In this document: positions 10,884 to 20,910 of the stretch, piece after piece
Position numbering within the stretch: the stretch's first letter is position 1
How the letters are laid out: each line of letters opens with the position of its first letter
NCBI GenBank assembly: GCA_034359265.1
Contig: CP136890.1
Coordinates: forward strand, 54,367,501-54,431,500
DNA from: Canna indica
Lineage: Eukaryota; Streptophyta; Magnoliopsida; Zingiberales; Cannaceae
DNA length: 64,000 nt
Direction of reading: 5' to 3'
Notes under the pieces: generated by a model
Databases searched by the model: none
What the model was told of the DNA's origin: nothing
What the model saw: only the letters and a program-made list of their open reading frames with translations
Translations under genes and position numbers: made by a program

Positions 10884-13483
10884 TTCATCCTGAGCAGAAG
10901 CCGATTAATGTTAAGCCATATCGATATTCTCATTTTCAAAAAGAAGAAATCGAGTGGCAAGTGCAAACAATGCTACGGGAAGGGCTCATTCAACCTAGCA
11001 CCAGTGCGTTCTCATCACCAGTACTGTTAGTAAGGAAAAAAGATAGGACGTGGCGCTTCTGTGTAGATTACAGAGCGTTAAACACAGCGATCACCAAAGA
11101 TCGCTTCCTAATCCCGACTGCCGATGTGTTATTTGATGAACTCGGAGGAGCAAGCATCTTCTCGAAATTGGACCTTTTGGCTGGGTATCACCAGATACGT
11201 GTGCACAAAGGAGATGTACCAAAGACAGCCTTCCGAACCCATGAATGCCATTACGAGTTTTTGGTGATGCCATTCGGCCTCACCAATGCTCCGGCCACCT
11301 TCCAATCAACAATGAACATTGTATTTAGGCCTTTCTTGCGCAAATTCCTGCTTGTGTTTTTTGATGATTTGTTGTTGTACAGCAGATCAATGGACGAGTA
11401 CAAGAAGCATCTAAAAGAGGTCCTACAGACGCTGCGCGATCACCAGTTCGTGGCCAAGCCATCCAAATGCACTTTTGGACATCGAACAATAGAGTACTTG
11501 GGGCATTGGGTCTCTGCAGAAGGACTTCAAGTGGATGCTGCTGATAAAATTCAAGATGTTCAGCAGTGGCCACCTCCTCACAATATCAAAGGGCTACGAG
11601 GCTTCCTCGGACTCGTGGGTTACTACCGGCGATTCATCAAAAGATTTGCTCAAAAGGTGTCTCCATTGACTAATTTGTTAAGGAAATATAGTTTTCAGTG
11701 GAATACTGAGGCTCAGAGGGCGTTCGAGATTTTGAAAACTGCTCTAAGCAGTGCCCCGGTGTTGGCCCTCCTCGACTTCAATAAAGTTTTTGTTCTGGAA
11801 ACGGATGCTTCAGGGGTCGGAATTGGCGCGGTGTTGATGCAGGAGAGGAGAGCAGTAGCTTACTTCAGTCAGAAGCTCTCCACTCGCATGCATGCTGCGT
11901 CGACGTATCAGAGGGAATTGTACGCCATCACGCAATCAGTGAGGAAATGGCGACAGTATTTACTCGATAGAAAATTTATCATCGTAACGGATCAGCGTTC
12001 TTTGAAGGAGATGACAACGCAGGTAATACAAATGCCCGAGCAGCAAAAATGGCTTGTGAAATTGCTGGGATACGATTTTGAGGTCCACTATAGAGCGGGA
12101 AAGCTAAATATGGCAGCTGATGCATTATCTAGAGGCTCAATCGCACAGTTGATGTCTTACTCTCAGCCAGTCTGCGACATTTTAGAGGAGATAAGAAGAC
12201 TTAATATGGAGAACGAAGAGCTGAGACAGATGCATCAGCGAATGGAGAAGTTAGCTAGTGAAGGTTATGAAGTCAGAGAGGGAATTCTCCTTCACCGAAA
12301 TAGGATTGTTGTTCCAAACGATCGGACCTTATGGTCAATCATATTAAGGGAATTCCATGCTTCGGTTACTGGGGGACATGCAGGCTTCAATAGAACCTTC
12401 AGAAGAATTGCCGATAACTTCTATTGGAAAACAATGAGGAAGGACACTCGACAGTACGTGGAGGAGTGTCAAATTTGCCAGAGAATGAAATCGGAGCAAC
12501 TGGCACCAACAGGATTGCTACAGCCCTTGGCAATCCCAGAGGAGGTCTTCGAAGATATAATGATGGATTTCATCGTCGGGTTACCCCCGTCAAATGGTAA
12601 AACCTCCATCATGGTGGTGGTGGACCGACTATCTAAGTTCGGTCACTTCTTTTCGCTTCCTCACCACTGCTCGACTGAGAAGATTGCAGAAATTTTCATT
12701 AGAGGAGTGGTAAAATTGCATGGAATTCCCTGTTCAATTACAAGTGACCAAGACAGCCACTTCTTGAGCCAGTTTTGGAAAGAGCTCTTCCGATTACAAG
12801 GTACTGAGTTGGGGTATAGTTCTTCCTACCATCCATAGACAGACGACCAAACTGAGGCTCTAAATAGATGCCTTGAAATGTACCTCCATTGCTTTGCGTC
12901 GGAGGAACCAGTGAAGTGGGAGAATTACTTGGTTTGGGCAAAATATTGGTACAATACTTCGTACCAAAACTCGGCAGGAATGACTCCATTCTGAGTGTTA
13001 TATGGCCGCTATCCGCCCAAGTTAATCAGATATGTGGGAGGAGCGAGTAACTCCACAGTAGATCAAAAATTGATCACTAGAGATGAAATGCTGAGTCAGC
13101 TCAAGCTGAACTTGTCCAAAGCACAAGCCAAAATGAAAGCTCAGGCTGATAAAAAATGACGAGATGTCGAATTCAAGGTAGGTGATTGGGTGCTTGCAAA
13201 GTTGAAACCTTACAGGCAACTGTCTCTGAGGTTGCAGAGAAATCAAAAGTTGGGCCCTCGATTCTTTAGACCGTATCAAATCGTCCAGAGGATAGGGCAA
13301 GTGGCTTACAAACTCTACTTACCAGAGTCTGCGAAGATACACTCAGTATTTCATATATTAGTGTTGAAACCATGTAAGGGAAGATCAGATCTGCAGATAA
13401 CTCCATTCCCCCACAACAACGATGTTACCAGTGAGCAGGAAGCTCCATCGAGGGAAGTATCAATAGGGCGAGGTTGTTTTTGA
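10884..13483 (+). pseudogene. pol: Gypsy reverse transcriptase, RNase H, integrase (dead)
   Basis: Continues the polyprotein of the 7002-14003 element after the solo LTR. In order: reverse transcriptase ([23 protein letters not shown], and FFDD in place of the usual YxDD), RNase H (ETDASGVGIGAVLMQ), an integrase zinc region (H..H then CQICQRMK), an integrase core (a DFIVGLPPS block, then DRLSKFGHF and SDQDSHF), and a C-terminal GPRFFRPYQI domain. One frame is kept from 10884 to 13483 with three stops: TAG at 12836, TGA at 12992, TGA at 13157. Each can be explained by one C-to-T change. The 3' end runs to within 15 bases of the 3' LTR. Non-functional. Confidence 0.9.
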
Positions 13484-13495
13484 CCCCGGGAGTAT

Positions 13496-14003
13496 TGTTA
13501 GGAAGCAACGAGTTAGAGATCAAAAGCTGGGTTGGCGAGCTGGAGATGAGGACGCGACTCAGGAAGAAGAAGACGTAGTCACGTCAGTTGATAATGAAAT
13601 GCTAACTGAGGCGCATGACGTGGCAACATCAGGAGAACGAGTTAGGCGTGAACGGTGGATGCCTCGCCACTTGGATGACTACGTAATGTAACGAGATATT
13701 GTAATAGGAGAAGAAATAGTATAAATAGTGGGACGGTAAATGTAATAGGGACATCTGGCAATTTGAATTCAAACTTTCTCTTCTTCCCCTATTTCTAGGA
13801 TCTCTCTCTCTCTCTCTCTCTCTCTACTTCACTCTTCTTTCATCTCTCTCGATCTACCCAGAGGCACTATCGATACCCAGTTGTAAGAATGAATTATAAT
13901 GAGATCGGCAAGGAAGGCTCTTCAACTCAGTAAGATTGGATTGGGGATCTAATTAGTACATTATCGGTGCTTCTGAACCCTCTGAGGTGAGTCGATCGTA
14001 TCA
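13496..14003 (+). repeat. 3' LTR of gypsy element
   Basis: 508 bp, near-identical to 7002-7517 apart from scattered transitions and a few short indels. It starts TGTTAGGAAGC and ends CGTATCA. It is preceded by GACCCCGGGAGTAT, a degenerate purine tract in the polypurine position. Confidence 0.9.
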
Positions 14004-14084
14004 AGTGGGTTCATCGCCGGGAGCAGGAGACGAGAAGTGAGGAAGGGAAGGGCACAACGTGAGATCAAGTGAGAGCAACGTCGG

Positions 14085-14233
14085 GTTTGCTGGAAGGGGA
14101 GGCGTCGCTGGGGGCGAGAGAGGAGCAGTGGCAGGTTTGTTGGAAGGGGAGGCATCGCCGGGGGCGGGAGAGGAGTAGTGGCAGGTTTGTTGGAAGGGGA
14201 GGCGTCGCCGGGGGTCGGAGATGAGCAGTGAGC
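14085..14233. repeat. 50-bp GC-rich tandem repeat, three units
   Basis: Three units with the core GTTTGTTGGAAGGGGAGG followed by a CGCCGGGGG-rich half, starting at 14085, 14135 and 14185. A related copy sits just left of the gypsy insertion (about 6947-7001), so the retrotransposon landed inside this repeat. Proline/leucine-rich open frames on the minus strand here are repeat artefacts. Confidence 0.8.
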
Positions 14234-14439
14234 AAGGAAGGGAACAAGAAAGGGAGGTGGAGAAGAAAAATTTGGGAAGGGCATGCGAAAGAGAGGCGGG
14301 GAATAAAATTTTATCCGGCTAAGTGTTGGCTATGAAAATTTCAGGAGAAGGGAAGAAAATTTTACTGGGTTAAGTGGCCGGCTTAGAAAAGACTGAAAAA
14401 TAAAATGTATAGAAAATAATAATAAAAAATTATAAATTG

Positions 14440-14552
14440 GTCAGTTTAATTATCAATGGATTTTTTTATCCGCCGATAATTTTGTTTGTAATACCAACAA
14501 AATTTATCTGTTGGTAATAAATTCGTCGATGATAATCTATTTTCTTATAGTG
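14440..14552. mobile_element. Orphan terminus of a second CACTA-like element
   Basis: The sequence ends TTTTCTTATAGTG; its reverse complement is CACTATAAGAAAA, a CACTA-type terminus distinct from the one at 15174. Imperfect inverted repeats (CGCCGATAAT, TGTTGGTAAT, CGTCGATGATAAT) precede it as a subterminal region. No matching other end was found in the window, so this is a fragment. Confidence 0.45.
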
Positions 14553-14759
14553 GTTAATCGAAAAAATTGGTTCGGTTTCAAACTGGTTTTCAGGTTAATC
14601 GAAAATTCAATTTTTTTTTCTCACTCCTAATCGAGGGTACAGGAGGAGGTCACGGGTATTATAAGTCGGACTTTTTTTAGTCCGAGGATAGATAAAATGG
14701 GGGTAAATTATTTTTATCGGCCAAAAAAGAAGAGAGAAATTTTTTGCCAATCTTTTTAT

Positions 14760-15174
14760 ATTTTAATTATTTTACCATCAATAACACACTTATTTTGTCA
14801 CAATAAATAATTCTATATAGATGGCCAATATATTACCGCAAATAGTTGCCATAGAATATCGTGACAAAATTGCGGCAAAAATATTATCGCAAATGTTTGC
14901 CACAAAATATCGTGATAAACTTGTGGCAAAACTTTTGTCGCAAACGCTTGCAACGGTAGAATGTTTTGAATTAGTGGCAAAATCTGTTGTCATAAATTAA
15001 AATACGTTGACTCAATTATTAGTGGTGAAATTAGAAAAATTATCGCAAATCATTCGAACTTATACTTTTAACCACAAAAATAATTTTGCCACAAATTTCG
15101 TCGCATATTACACCTTTTATGGTCAATTGTTGTTGGTCACTCCAAAATTTTGCAATTCTTGTTTTTTTGTAGTG
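14760..15174. repeat. CACTA subterminal repeat region, right
   Basis: Repeated blocks of TTGCCACAAAATATCGTGA and GTGGCAAAA correspond to the left subterminal region (TTTGCCACTAATATCGTG near 495). The stretch ends in TTTTTTTGTAGTG, the right terminus, followed by TAT. The open frames 14790-14993 and 15007-15237 are by-products of this repeat. Confidence 0.7.
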
Positions 15175-15575
15175 TATGTAGTTGATTGTAGAATTGTTGT
15201 CGATCCACACACTCTCAATAGTTGTAACTCCTCATAAGATTGACAACTCAATTTATGCGCATAGGAGTGGACAATTTTCGATTCTTCTCTTTCTCTATAT
15301 ATAGAGAAAATAAACCATCATCCATAAAAGCCACTTATTTCAAAAGACCATAACTCCATCAGCTCATCAACTCAAAAGACAACCATAATACTCCATAATA
15401 CTTCAACCATAAAAGCCACAAGAAAAATGCCTAGCTCACCATAATGAAGATCACTTCATTTTCACCATAAATGATCAAACCCTCAATAGTAAATAAAGAT
15501 AAATACATATATCTATAATAAATATCATAGAGATATCATATGTATAAATCAATAATCATAGCGACATATCATAGA
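15175..15575. other. AT-rich sequence between the CACTA element and the Tat gag remnant
   Basis: Contains CTATATATAG at about 15294-15303, a TATA-like element, followed by A/C-rich sequence that resembles an untranslated leader. This could be the 5' end of the Tat element, but no LTR boundary or primer-binding site was recognised, so the origin is unknown. Confidence 0.35.
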
Positions 15576-17165
15576 GATTCCCAATCTCGACTCGCAAATT
15601 GAGCTCTTCTGCATCCAACACGGGCTAAAACCTGGGCACTTCATGTAATGACCAAAAAATTAATAATTATATTTTATCCTTAAGCAGGGGATCATAGGCT
15701 CGAGTTAGCGCGGACTGGCGAAAAGCTTCAGGATTAAATTCGGGTAAGCAATTTATGTAAATTTTTTTAGGAAAATTGTACTTGCTATATTTTTATGATT
15801 TAGCATGCTAGGATGATAGAGGATCTCGAGTCGAGTCTAGCGATTCAATCGGAACTCGAATTGGAGTTAGAATGAGTTAGATATGAATTTTACAAGTCGA
15901 TTCACTTAAGAAGAGACAATATGGTCATTTGGGGCCCAACCAGGCCCCATAAAAATATACCTAGGTCATGCAACCTGGGGTTTAGCCACACGCCACCCGA
16001 GGCAAAGAGAGGAGAGAGAGAGAGAGGGCGACATTGAGAGGGGAGGAACCAATCCAGAGGTCGAAGATTGTGAGTTCGCTAGCGTTCATCGTATGAAGGA
16101 CCCTAGTTTATTCTTCCTTTCTGTTTTCTCCAAAAAGGTGAGTGGATTAAGCCCTTTTTCCCCGATTTACTCATTATGCTGCCCACCCCTATGTCATGGG
16201 ATTTTTTGCCGAATTTTCGTATGGCTTCTCGTATTGGTTTCGGAGGAATGATTTATGGATTTACGTGTTGTCGTCGTAGATTTTTAGATCGAGATTTTGC
16301 CTTGGCCGAATGGTTCTTGGCCTAATTTGGGGATGCCGCCCCTTCTTCTTGGGTTTCTTGATGGGCTTCCTTGCTGTCTTGATGGTGTCTTGTGTTCTTG
16401 ATAGCTAGGAAAGTAAGGAGGTTAAGGAATAAAGCTTGATGATTAATGTTTTGTTTAGGTGTGCCGCCCCCTTTATGAAATTATTTAGGAACCTAAGGGT
16501 AGGCCGGCCCTTGTGAAATTATATCGGTGACATGGTAATATGGTATAGGGTAGAGACTATACATTAGGAATTTACCTAGATGAAATTAAGGTATGATGAA
16601 AAGTAAAGACTCATACTTAAGGAATTTAAAGAACCTAGGGTGAACATTACATTGAGGTGAACCCATAGAGGGCTTGTAGGGCCGAACCCTCCTTTGTCTT
16701 AGAGCATTCGGGTAAGGGGGAAGGCCGGCCCTAGGAGGTGTGGTTAGGGACATAAAAGGGGCCGTGGTTCATTATAGATGCTCTCTACATATAATACCTT
16801 GTATAGGGTTCTTTGTTGATAGATATTTCTATAGTTTCTATGTTCTAGCATATTGATACATATCTATGTCATTACTTGTGATTACATGCATGGCGAGATG
16901 TTCTTAATCTATTATGACATGAGTTATATGATGTATCATTATGATGACGTGTTTATTCATGGCCATGCACATATTGTGTTTATACTTAAGTGACATGAAT
17001 GTTATCCTTATACATATGTGGGATGCGATTTATGACATGAGGCCATGGAGAGGCCCAAGTATGTTCATAGCATACTTTTATTTATTATTATGTGGATGGA
17101 TTTTTTAATTGGTATGCTATTATGTGTGTGTACTATGCTTGGTGCATATTCTCGGAAGCATCACC

Positions 17166-17350
17166 GGTGAGGGGAGGGTATGCCCCAAAGAGATGGTGTT
17201 GGCATTATTCCGAAAGTTTCGACCGATGAGGGGAGATCATACCCCAAAGAGATGGTCCGAAATCTTGGTCGGTGAGGGGAACGTATGCCCCAAAGAGACG
17301 GATCGGAAGAGCCCGTGTCGGTGAGGGGAGGGCATGCCCCAAAGAGACGA
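17166..17350. repeat. GGTGAGGGGA..GCCCCAAAGAGA repeat in LTR X
   Basis: Four units of about 46-59 bases, each starting GGTGAGGGGA (or GATGAGGGGA) and followed about 10 bases later by TGCCCCAAAGAGA. Starts are at 17166, about 17224, 17271 and 17320. The reverse LTR X copy has the matching units at 24950-25140. Open frames here are artefacts of the repeat. Confidence 0.8.
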
Positions 17351-17692
17351 CATTGGCTGGGCGGTAGATTGGAGGCCACATTGACTACCTACCCTATGTG
17401 ACTATGTGGACCGACGGGTTCGGATGAGCACGTGGATTGTTGCATTGAGCATATATATTTTATACTTGGTGGCATATTTTCTGCAGGTTGCTATATGATG
17501 TTTAGGAGGATTACTCTGCTAATTAATAAATGCACCTGAATTATGCTTTACTTTTTCTATGCTTAATTATGTGTTTTAATTATTCCATAATGTTGGACAT
17601 GAGGGTTTGAGGACTGATCTGCTCACTAAGTCCTAGTTGGACTTATCCTCTTTCATATCTTTCTTTTACAGCACCTGAGTGTGATCAAAGAG

Positions 17693-20081
17693 TGTAATAC
17701 CCTAGATTTGCCTAATATAAAAAATTTTTAATTGGTGCAGCGCATCGGATCAGGAACGAGTAGAATTGAGTCACAAAGTCGCTACGAGTAGAAGGTATAA
17801 ATCAGTCTTTTAAGTGGTTGATAAGAGTTGTTTATTATCTTGAGTTGAGTCAACTTAGTCGGATTGAAACCATATTCGCGAATCGGGTCGAGGGGCTCGA
17901 ATCGGGGTTAGATTGAGTCGAGTAGGGGCCACTTAAGTGAGAAGGGAATTTTAGTAAATTTTTTTTTTATCCCTAATACCTCAGCCACCGTACGGCTCAA
18001 GGAAGGGGCCGTACGCAGCCCGAGGTGTAGGGAGAGAGGGGGAGACTCGATTGGTGGCGCTAGGAGTGGGTATCATCGCCGGAGATCGGAGTCGTTGTCG
18101 CGTAGATCATCTTCCTCCTTGATCAAGGTGAGTGATTGAACCTTGGTTGTGAGGGAAGGCTCTAGACGACCCTTGTGGATTATTTTCTTGCCGATCAAAG
18201 TCGATTCTTTGTTGTTCTATGCTTTTTGTGTATGGTTTTCTATGCTTTAGCGGCCGGCCGAATCAAGGAAAAAGGGGGGAGACTATGCCAAAATTTTCCC
18301 TGATTTCCTCGAGTCGTGATGGCCCGAAATTGGAGATTCTTGTTTGTTCTATTAGGGTAGAATTGAAGAGAACCATAGCTAAACCTAGCATGAGTTCTTC
18401 CCCATCTCCAAGTGCTCGATCGAATAGGGGAAACCCATGAACAGGGTTCGGCCGAGTGAGAGGGAAGGGAGGAATTAAGTTAGAAATAAATTTTATTTAG
18501 GGATGCATGACCAGAGGGCTTAAATTATGGATGAATTCATGCTGCATTGCCTGTAGGGAAATCTTTCTAATATTTCAAAAGTAAAAAGTTCTCCATATGA
18601 TGAATAAAACTTAGTATGTATGCTTTGCAATGAATGCTTATTTGAAGTTTCCTATATAGATTTAATAGTGCTGAAATTAATTTAATCATGTTGGAATTAT
18701 ATTTTTAATTGCAGAATTTCGTTACTTAAATGTTGTAATTATGTAGAAAATTGTGGTAAGTTTGTAGTGGAAGTTTCCCATAAATTGTAGTATGTCAGTA
18801 ATTAAAATTTGGCAATTTAGAATGTAGATGACACGTTAGTTTAATAGAGACCTTTGGTATGCCACACTAGGAAGACATGGGTACTAACATAGACTTGTGT
18901 TCCTGCTTTTGTAGGCTTAAGTGTGAGGGTGTAACCCTCTAGTTGACGACATAGAATTTATAGAAACTATATGTATGAATGTTTTGACCTAGAGACATCA
19001 GATGTTCGCACCTAGGAATCTACACTTAACATTTTGAATTGAAAGGGCTCGGAAAGGGGTCGGGTACGGGCGGAAGACCGGAAAAGTGCTTAATAATTGG
19101 TAGAATATCTTGGTTGTGTATTGTGATTGAGATGGTCGGGCTGAGGGGTATTTTAGCCGGCGCGACTATTACCCGACTCAACGGGTGATTGGGTCTTGAG
19201 ATTGCACCAGTGAACACGCTAGGTGTTAGACCCGAGTGGCGGAGGGTTTTGAGATTTCGTCAGTGGGCCACGCTGACGGTAGACCCGAGTTGGGTGGGAC
19301 TAGCTATCCCTAACCCGGTGGGTTCCTGAGACTAGTTGACCATCCTAGTTGACGAGCCCGGTGACTTACTTGCTTTATGCGAATCTGTGTGATATATATT
19401 ATTGGTGTGATTGTGTAGGCCGGGTTGGCAGGGTACTGCAGAGAGGTGAAGGCCGGCATGGCTGAACCTCCCTCACAGATCAGGGCCCTAGTGGTCGAGT
19501 GATACTGGCTTGGTAGGGCTGAAATGGCCGGGTTTACTTACTCTCAAGGGTTGGCCAACTGGCTGGTTATCATGATGTGATTAGTTTAAATTCCATATTT
19601 GTATCATACTAATATACATGTTATCTTATCGGGGATTTAAGTGGAGGTTTGTAAGAATCGCTCACTGAGTTCCGTGAACTCATGGTTTATTGTTTTGTTT
19701 TTGCAGAGCCTGACCAGTGAGGTATGGCTTGATGTCGTGGTGCGGCTAGAGGGCAGGTGGTGACGCGGATCCCGTAGTAGGCGGCCATGTAGTCATAGTC
19801 GTAGTCGTGTTGTTAGAGTTGTTAGACATGCACTGAACAGTTGTTTACTTTTGAAAACATATACTGTTTTAAACTTGAGATGTTCTTTTGAAAGTTTGGG
19901 TTGATTCCTTTGGAACTAAAACTGTTTTAACTTTTAATAAGATTGGTGCCTTTGTTTCTTTTATTCATATTTTCCTTGATGTTGGTGTATACTTGGTGTT
20001 ATTGTTTAGTGCATGTGGTAGGCTTCGGGGGTACCGACACATACCCTGGCCGGTCACGCGACCCTGAGTTGAGGCGTGACA
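17693..20081 (+). mobile_element. Solo LTR 'Y' (Tekay-like), nested in LTR X
   Basis: 2389 bp from TGTAATACCC to GGCGTGACA, with a perfect AAGAG duplication (17688-17692, 20082-20086). The flanks rejoin exactly as the uninterrupted copy of LTR X at 24216-26622 predicts. Its start (TGTAATACCCTAG..CCTAATATAAAAA..GGTGCAGC) and end resemble the Tekay-like LTR at 53964-56486, so it belongs to the same or a sister family. No coding content; open frames inside it are chance. Confidence 0.9.
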
Positions 20082-20910
20082 AAGAGGTACTGGGATACAG
20101 TAGCGCGACTGGTGGCGGCAAGACAGTGGGTCTCGTGACATGTCATGGTCGAGGGGGATACCTGAGTCGTATTCTGTTTTTCTTTGAGTCATTTAAGCCA
20201 TGTAGACTCGGGTTTTTATGTTTCCACATTTTCTTATGTTGAGGTGTCATTTGATTATTAATTTATATATTTAAAACTAATTCAAACTCTTGGTCATTCA
20301 TTGAGTTGGTGATATTGCAGAAGTCTGTTATTATTTCTGAATTGATTTATAAATGTTTAGGTTTAGTATATTTCTAGATATGGTTTGTTGAGTTAGGCTT
20401 CGGGGTACGTGGCGTGCCCTGACCGATTATACCGGGTTTGGGGTGTGACACTTCGCTGACCAGATCATCCTTACCGAGCCTAGAGATATGATTGAATTTC
20501 AGGAGAAGGTCGTCGGCTTCATAAAGATGGAAGAACTCTGAGAAGCCAAAGAGATTGAATGGCAAAATATCGAGGCTGCTATTGAAAGTACGGGATTCAG
20601 AAAAGAAGGCAGAAGAGGCAAAGACCGTTACTTTCCCGAGCAGAACCACAACCTAGCACTGAGGTCCTCACCTCGTATGAGTACTCAATTTGAAAGGTAT
20701 ACACCCCTTAACACCTCAAGAGAAATTATCCTACAAGAAGTATATTATCTGCAGTTGCTTAGGCCCCTCGACCGCTCCGACAACATAAAGTCTTCATACA
20801 AAGACAACAAGAGTAAAAGGTGCGAGTTTCATCGAACCTATGGACACACCACTGAATAATGTGTGGTCCTTCGTGACTAGATTGAGCGATTGATTAGAGA
20901 AGGTCGCCTC

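Larger units (their letters stand above)
7002..14003 (+). mobile_element. Ty3/gypsy LTR retrotransposon, complete but dead
   Basis: Two LTRs (516 and 508 bp, starting TGTTA and ending TATCA) enclose gag, protease, reverse transcriptase, RNase H and integrase in gypsy order. The target-site copies are GGTGG (6997-7001) and AGTGG (14004-14008), 4 of 5 identical. After removing the inserted solo LTR (9343-10878) and one copy of its duplication, the frame reads straight through into reverse transcriptase. RT with FFDD and integrase ending in a GPRFFRPYQI block resemble chromoviruses, but no chromodomain was confirmed. The coding frame has at least five premature stops. LTR divergence is modest, mainly transitions. 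Confidence 0.9.
144..15174 (-). mobile_element. CACTA (En/Spm-type) DNA transposon, degenerate, with nested insertions
   Basis: The left end starts CACTATAAAAAAA. The right end, read in reverse, starts CACTACAAAAAAA, a 12 of 13 match. Both ends are flanked by TAT (141-143 and 15175-15177), the 3-bp duplication expected for CACTA elements. Subterminal repeats with TTTGCCAC and its complement fill the outer several hundred bases at both ends. A dead En/Spm-associated gene lies on the minus strand (1999-2638), which sets the orientation. Removing the gypsy element at 7002-14003 leaves about 8 kb. The catalytic TNPD transposase was not found, so this copy could not move on its own. Ends and duplication are seen directly; the family assignment is from known CACTA structure. 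Confidence 0.8.
15644..20450 (+). mobile_element. Solo LTR 'X' (gypsy type), itself split by LTR Y
   Basis: Begins TGTAATGACC and ends GGTGTGACA; target-site copies CTTCA (15639-15643) and CTTCG (20451-20455). Without the nested LTR Y its length is about 2413 bp, matching the reverse copy at 24216-26622 (2407 bp). The two copies align across their length, which establishes both boundaries. TGT..GACC starts and GTGTGACA ends resemble Tekay/Del-type LTRs. It carries a four-unit internal repeat at 17166-17350. No internal domain is attached. Confidence 0.85.
15576..20910 (+). pseudogene. gag: Tat gag, split by solo LTR X
   Basis: Two pieces, 15576-15643 and 20456-20910. The frame from IPNLDSQIELF runs to GLKPG at 15643 and continues as HFADQIILTEP after the inserted LTR. 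Then comes an Arg/Lys-rich segment, TPLNTSREIILQE, and the nucleocapsid-like motif CEFHRTYGHTTE, followed by a spaced IERLIREGRL. This order is characteristic of Tat-lineage gag. TGA and TAG stops interrupt it at several points, for example TGA at 20539 and TAA at 20858. The N-terminal half is missing or unrecognisable. Confidence 0.75.

Noticed and set aside
17166..17350. Regularly spaced repeats that could suggest a CRISPR-like array
   Set aside because: Units are imperfect, spacing varies from 46 to 59 bases, the array lies inside a plant LTR and there are no cas genes.
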